Made by a program: the position numbers and the translations under genes. Under the pieces are notes generated by a model. The model worked only from the letters and a program-made list of their open reading frames with translations. It was not told the origin of the DNA and did no database searches. From Pseudomonadota bacterium (lineage in GTDB: Bacteria; Pseudomonadota; Gammaproteobacteria; Burkholderiales; Burkholderiaceae_C), in NCBI GenBank assembly GCA_021846965.1, contig JAJZWA010000041.1, forward strand, positions 1 through 33,086: 33,086 nt of DNA, written 5' to 3'. Positions 33,013 to 33,086 of this stretch are shown here, in pieces. Each line of letters begins with the position of its first letter. Within the stretch, counting starts at the first letter, position 1.

Positions 33013-33086
33013 GCGGGTGTAGTTCAATGGTAGAACGGCAGCTTCCCAAGCTTCATACGAGGGTTCGATTCCCTTCACCCGCTCCA
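33013..33086 (+). tRNA. tRNA-Gly (anticodon CCC)
   Basis: Acceptor stem GCGGGTG (33013-33019) pairs with CACCCGC (33076-33082), followed by discriminator T and encoded CCA at the window end. D arm GTTC/GAAC and T arm AGGGTTCGATTCCCT are perfect. The anticodon loop TTCCCAA gives anticodon CCC (33045-33047), reading GGG. The anticodon stem GCAGC/GCTTC has one mismatch, C28 (33039) against U42 (33053). E. coli glyU is highly similar and has a fully paired stem there. Confidence 0.96.

Overview
This is a GC-rich (about 70%) chromosomal window from a betaproteobacterium, almost certainly Burkholderiales. Gene content and order show this: yicC-gmk-rpoZ-spoT opposite a kinase/phosphatase/rph/rdgB/hemW block, pepA-holC opposite lptF-lptG, and a CysB of the Burkholderiales type. 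The sequence alone does not fix the genus. Most of the window is core housekeeping DNA. I see no phage, insertion sequence, integrase, CRISPR array, toxin-antitoxin pair or defence island, and no unexplained gap longer than 300 bases.

Layout. (1) 2-4800, minus strand: a tightly packed operon runs kinase, PP2C phosphatase, rph, rdgB, hemW and ends 15 bp before tRNA-Ser(UGA). (2) 4892-9128, plus strand: yicC, gmk, rpoZ and spoT, covering RNA turnover, GMP phosphorylation, RNA polymerase omega and (p)ppGpp metabolism. greB converges on them (9150-9731). (3) 9743-14080, minus strand: three tandem paralogous periplasmic amino-acid-binding proteins with no permease or ATPase genes beside them. The last has its own promoter, a strong ribosome-binding site and a strong terminator. 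The other two carry odd repeat-built N-terminal extensions. (4) 14124-16411, minus strand: pepA, holC and a small DUF2486-like gene. (5) 16583-19775, plus strand: lptF, lptG and cysB. (6) 19800-21734, minus strand: a FimV-like membrane protein. (7) 21902-25549, plus strand: a degenerate crotonase-fold protein, an FAA-hydrolase-family enzyme and recQ. (8) 25599-31677, minus strand: a deoxyinosine glycosylase, a GspE-type ATPase and a four-gene Mce/Mla-type lipid transporter (STAS-MlaE fusion, ATPase, MCE protein, lipoprotein). (9) 31741-33086, plus strand: a methionine-type aminotransferase and tRNA-Gly(CCC).

How the genes work together. Region 2 with greB gathers several players of the stringent response and transcription elongation. 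Regions 1 and 2 share a divergent intergenic region of 91 bp. Regions 5 and 8 both serve the outer membrane: LPS export, and probably phospholipid traffic.

The most notable signals are the 12-bp in-frame repeats in front of the signal sequences of two binding-protein paralogs and the divergence within that trio. Others are a probable tRNA-Ser -10 box made from the hemW stop codon, a perfect inverted repeat containing the stop codons of cysB and its convergent neighbour, a C-U mismatch in the tRNA-Gly anticodon stem, and a crotonase homolog lacking its catalytic signatures. None of these amounts to a clearly new multi-gene system.
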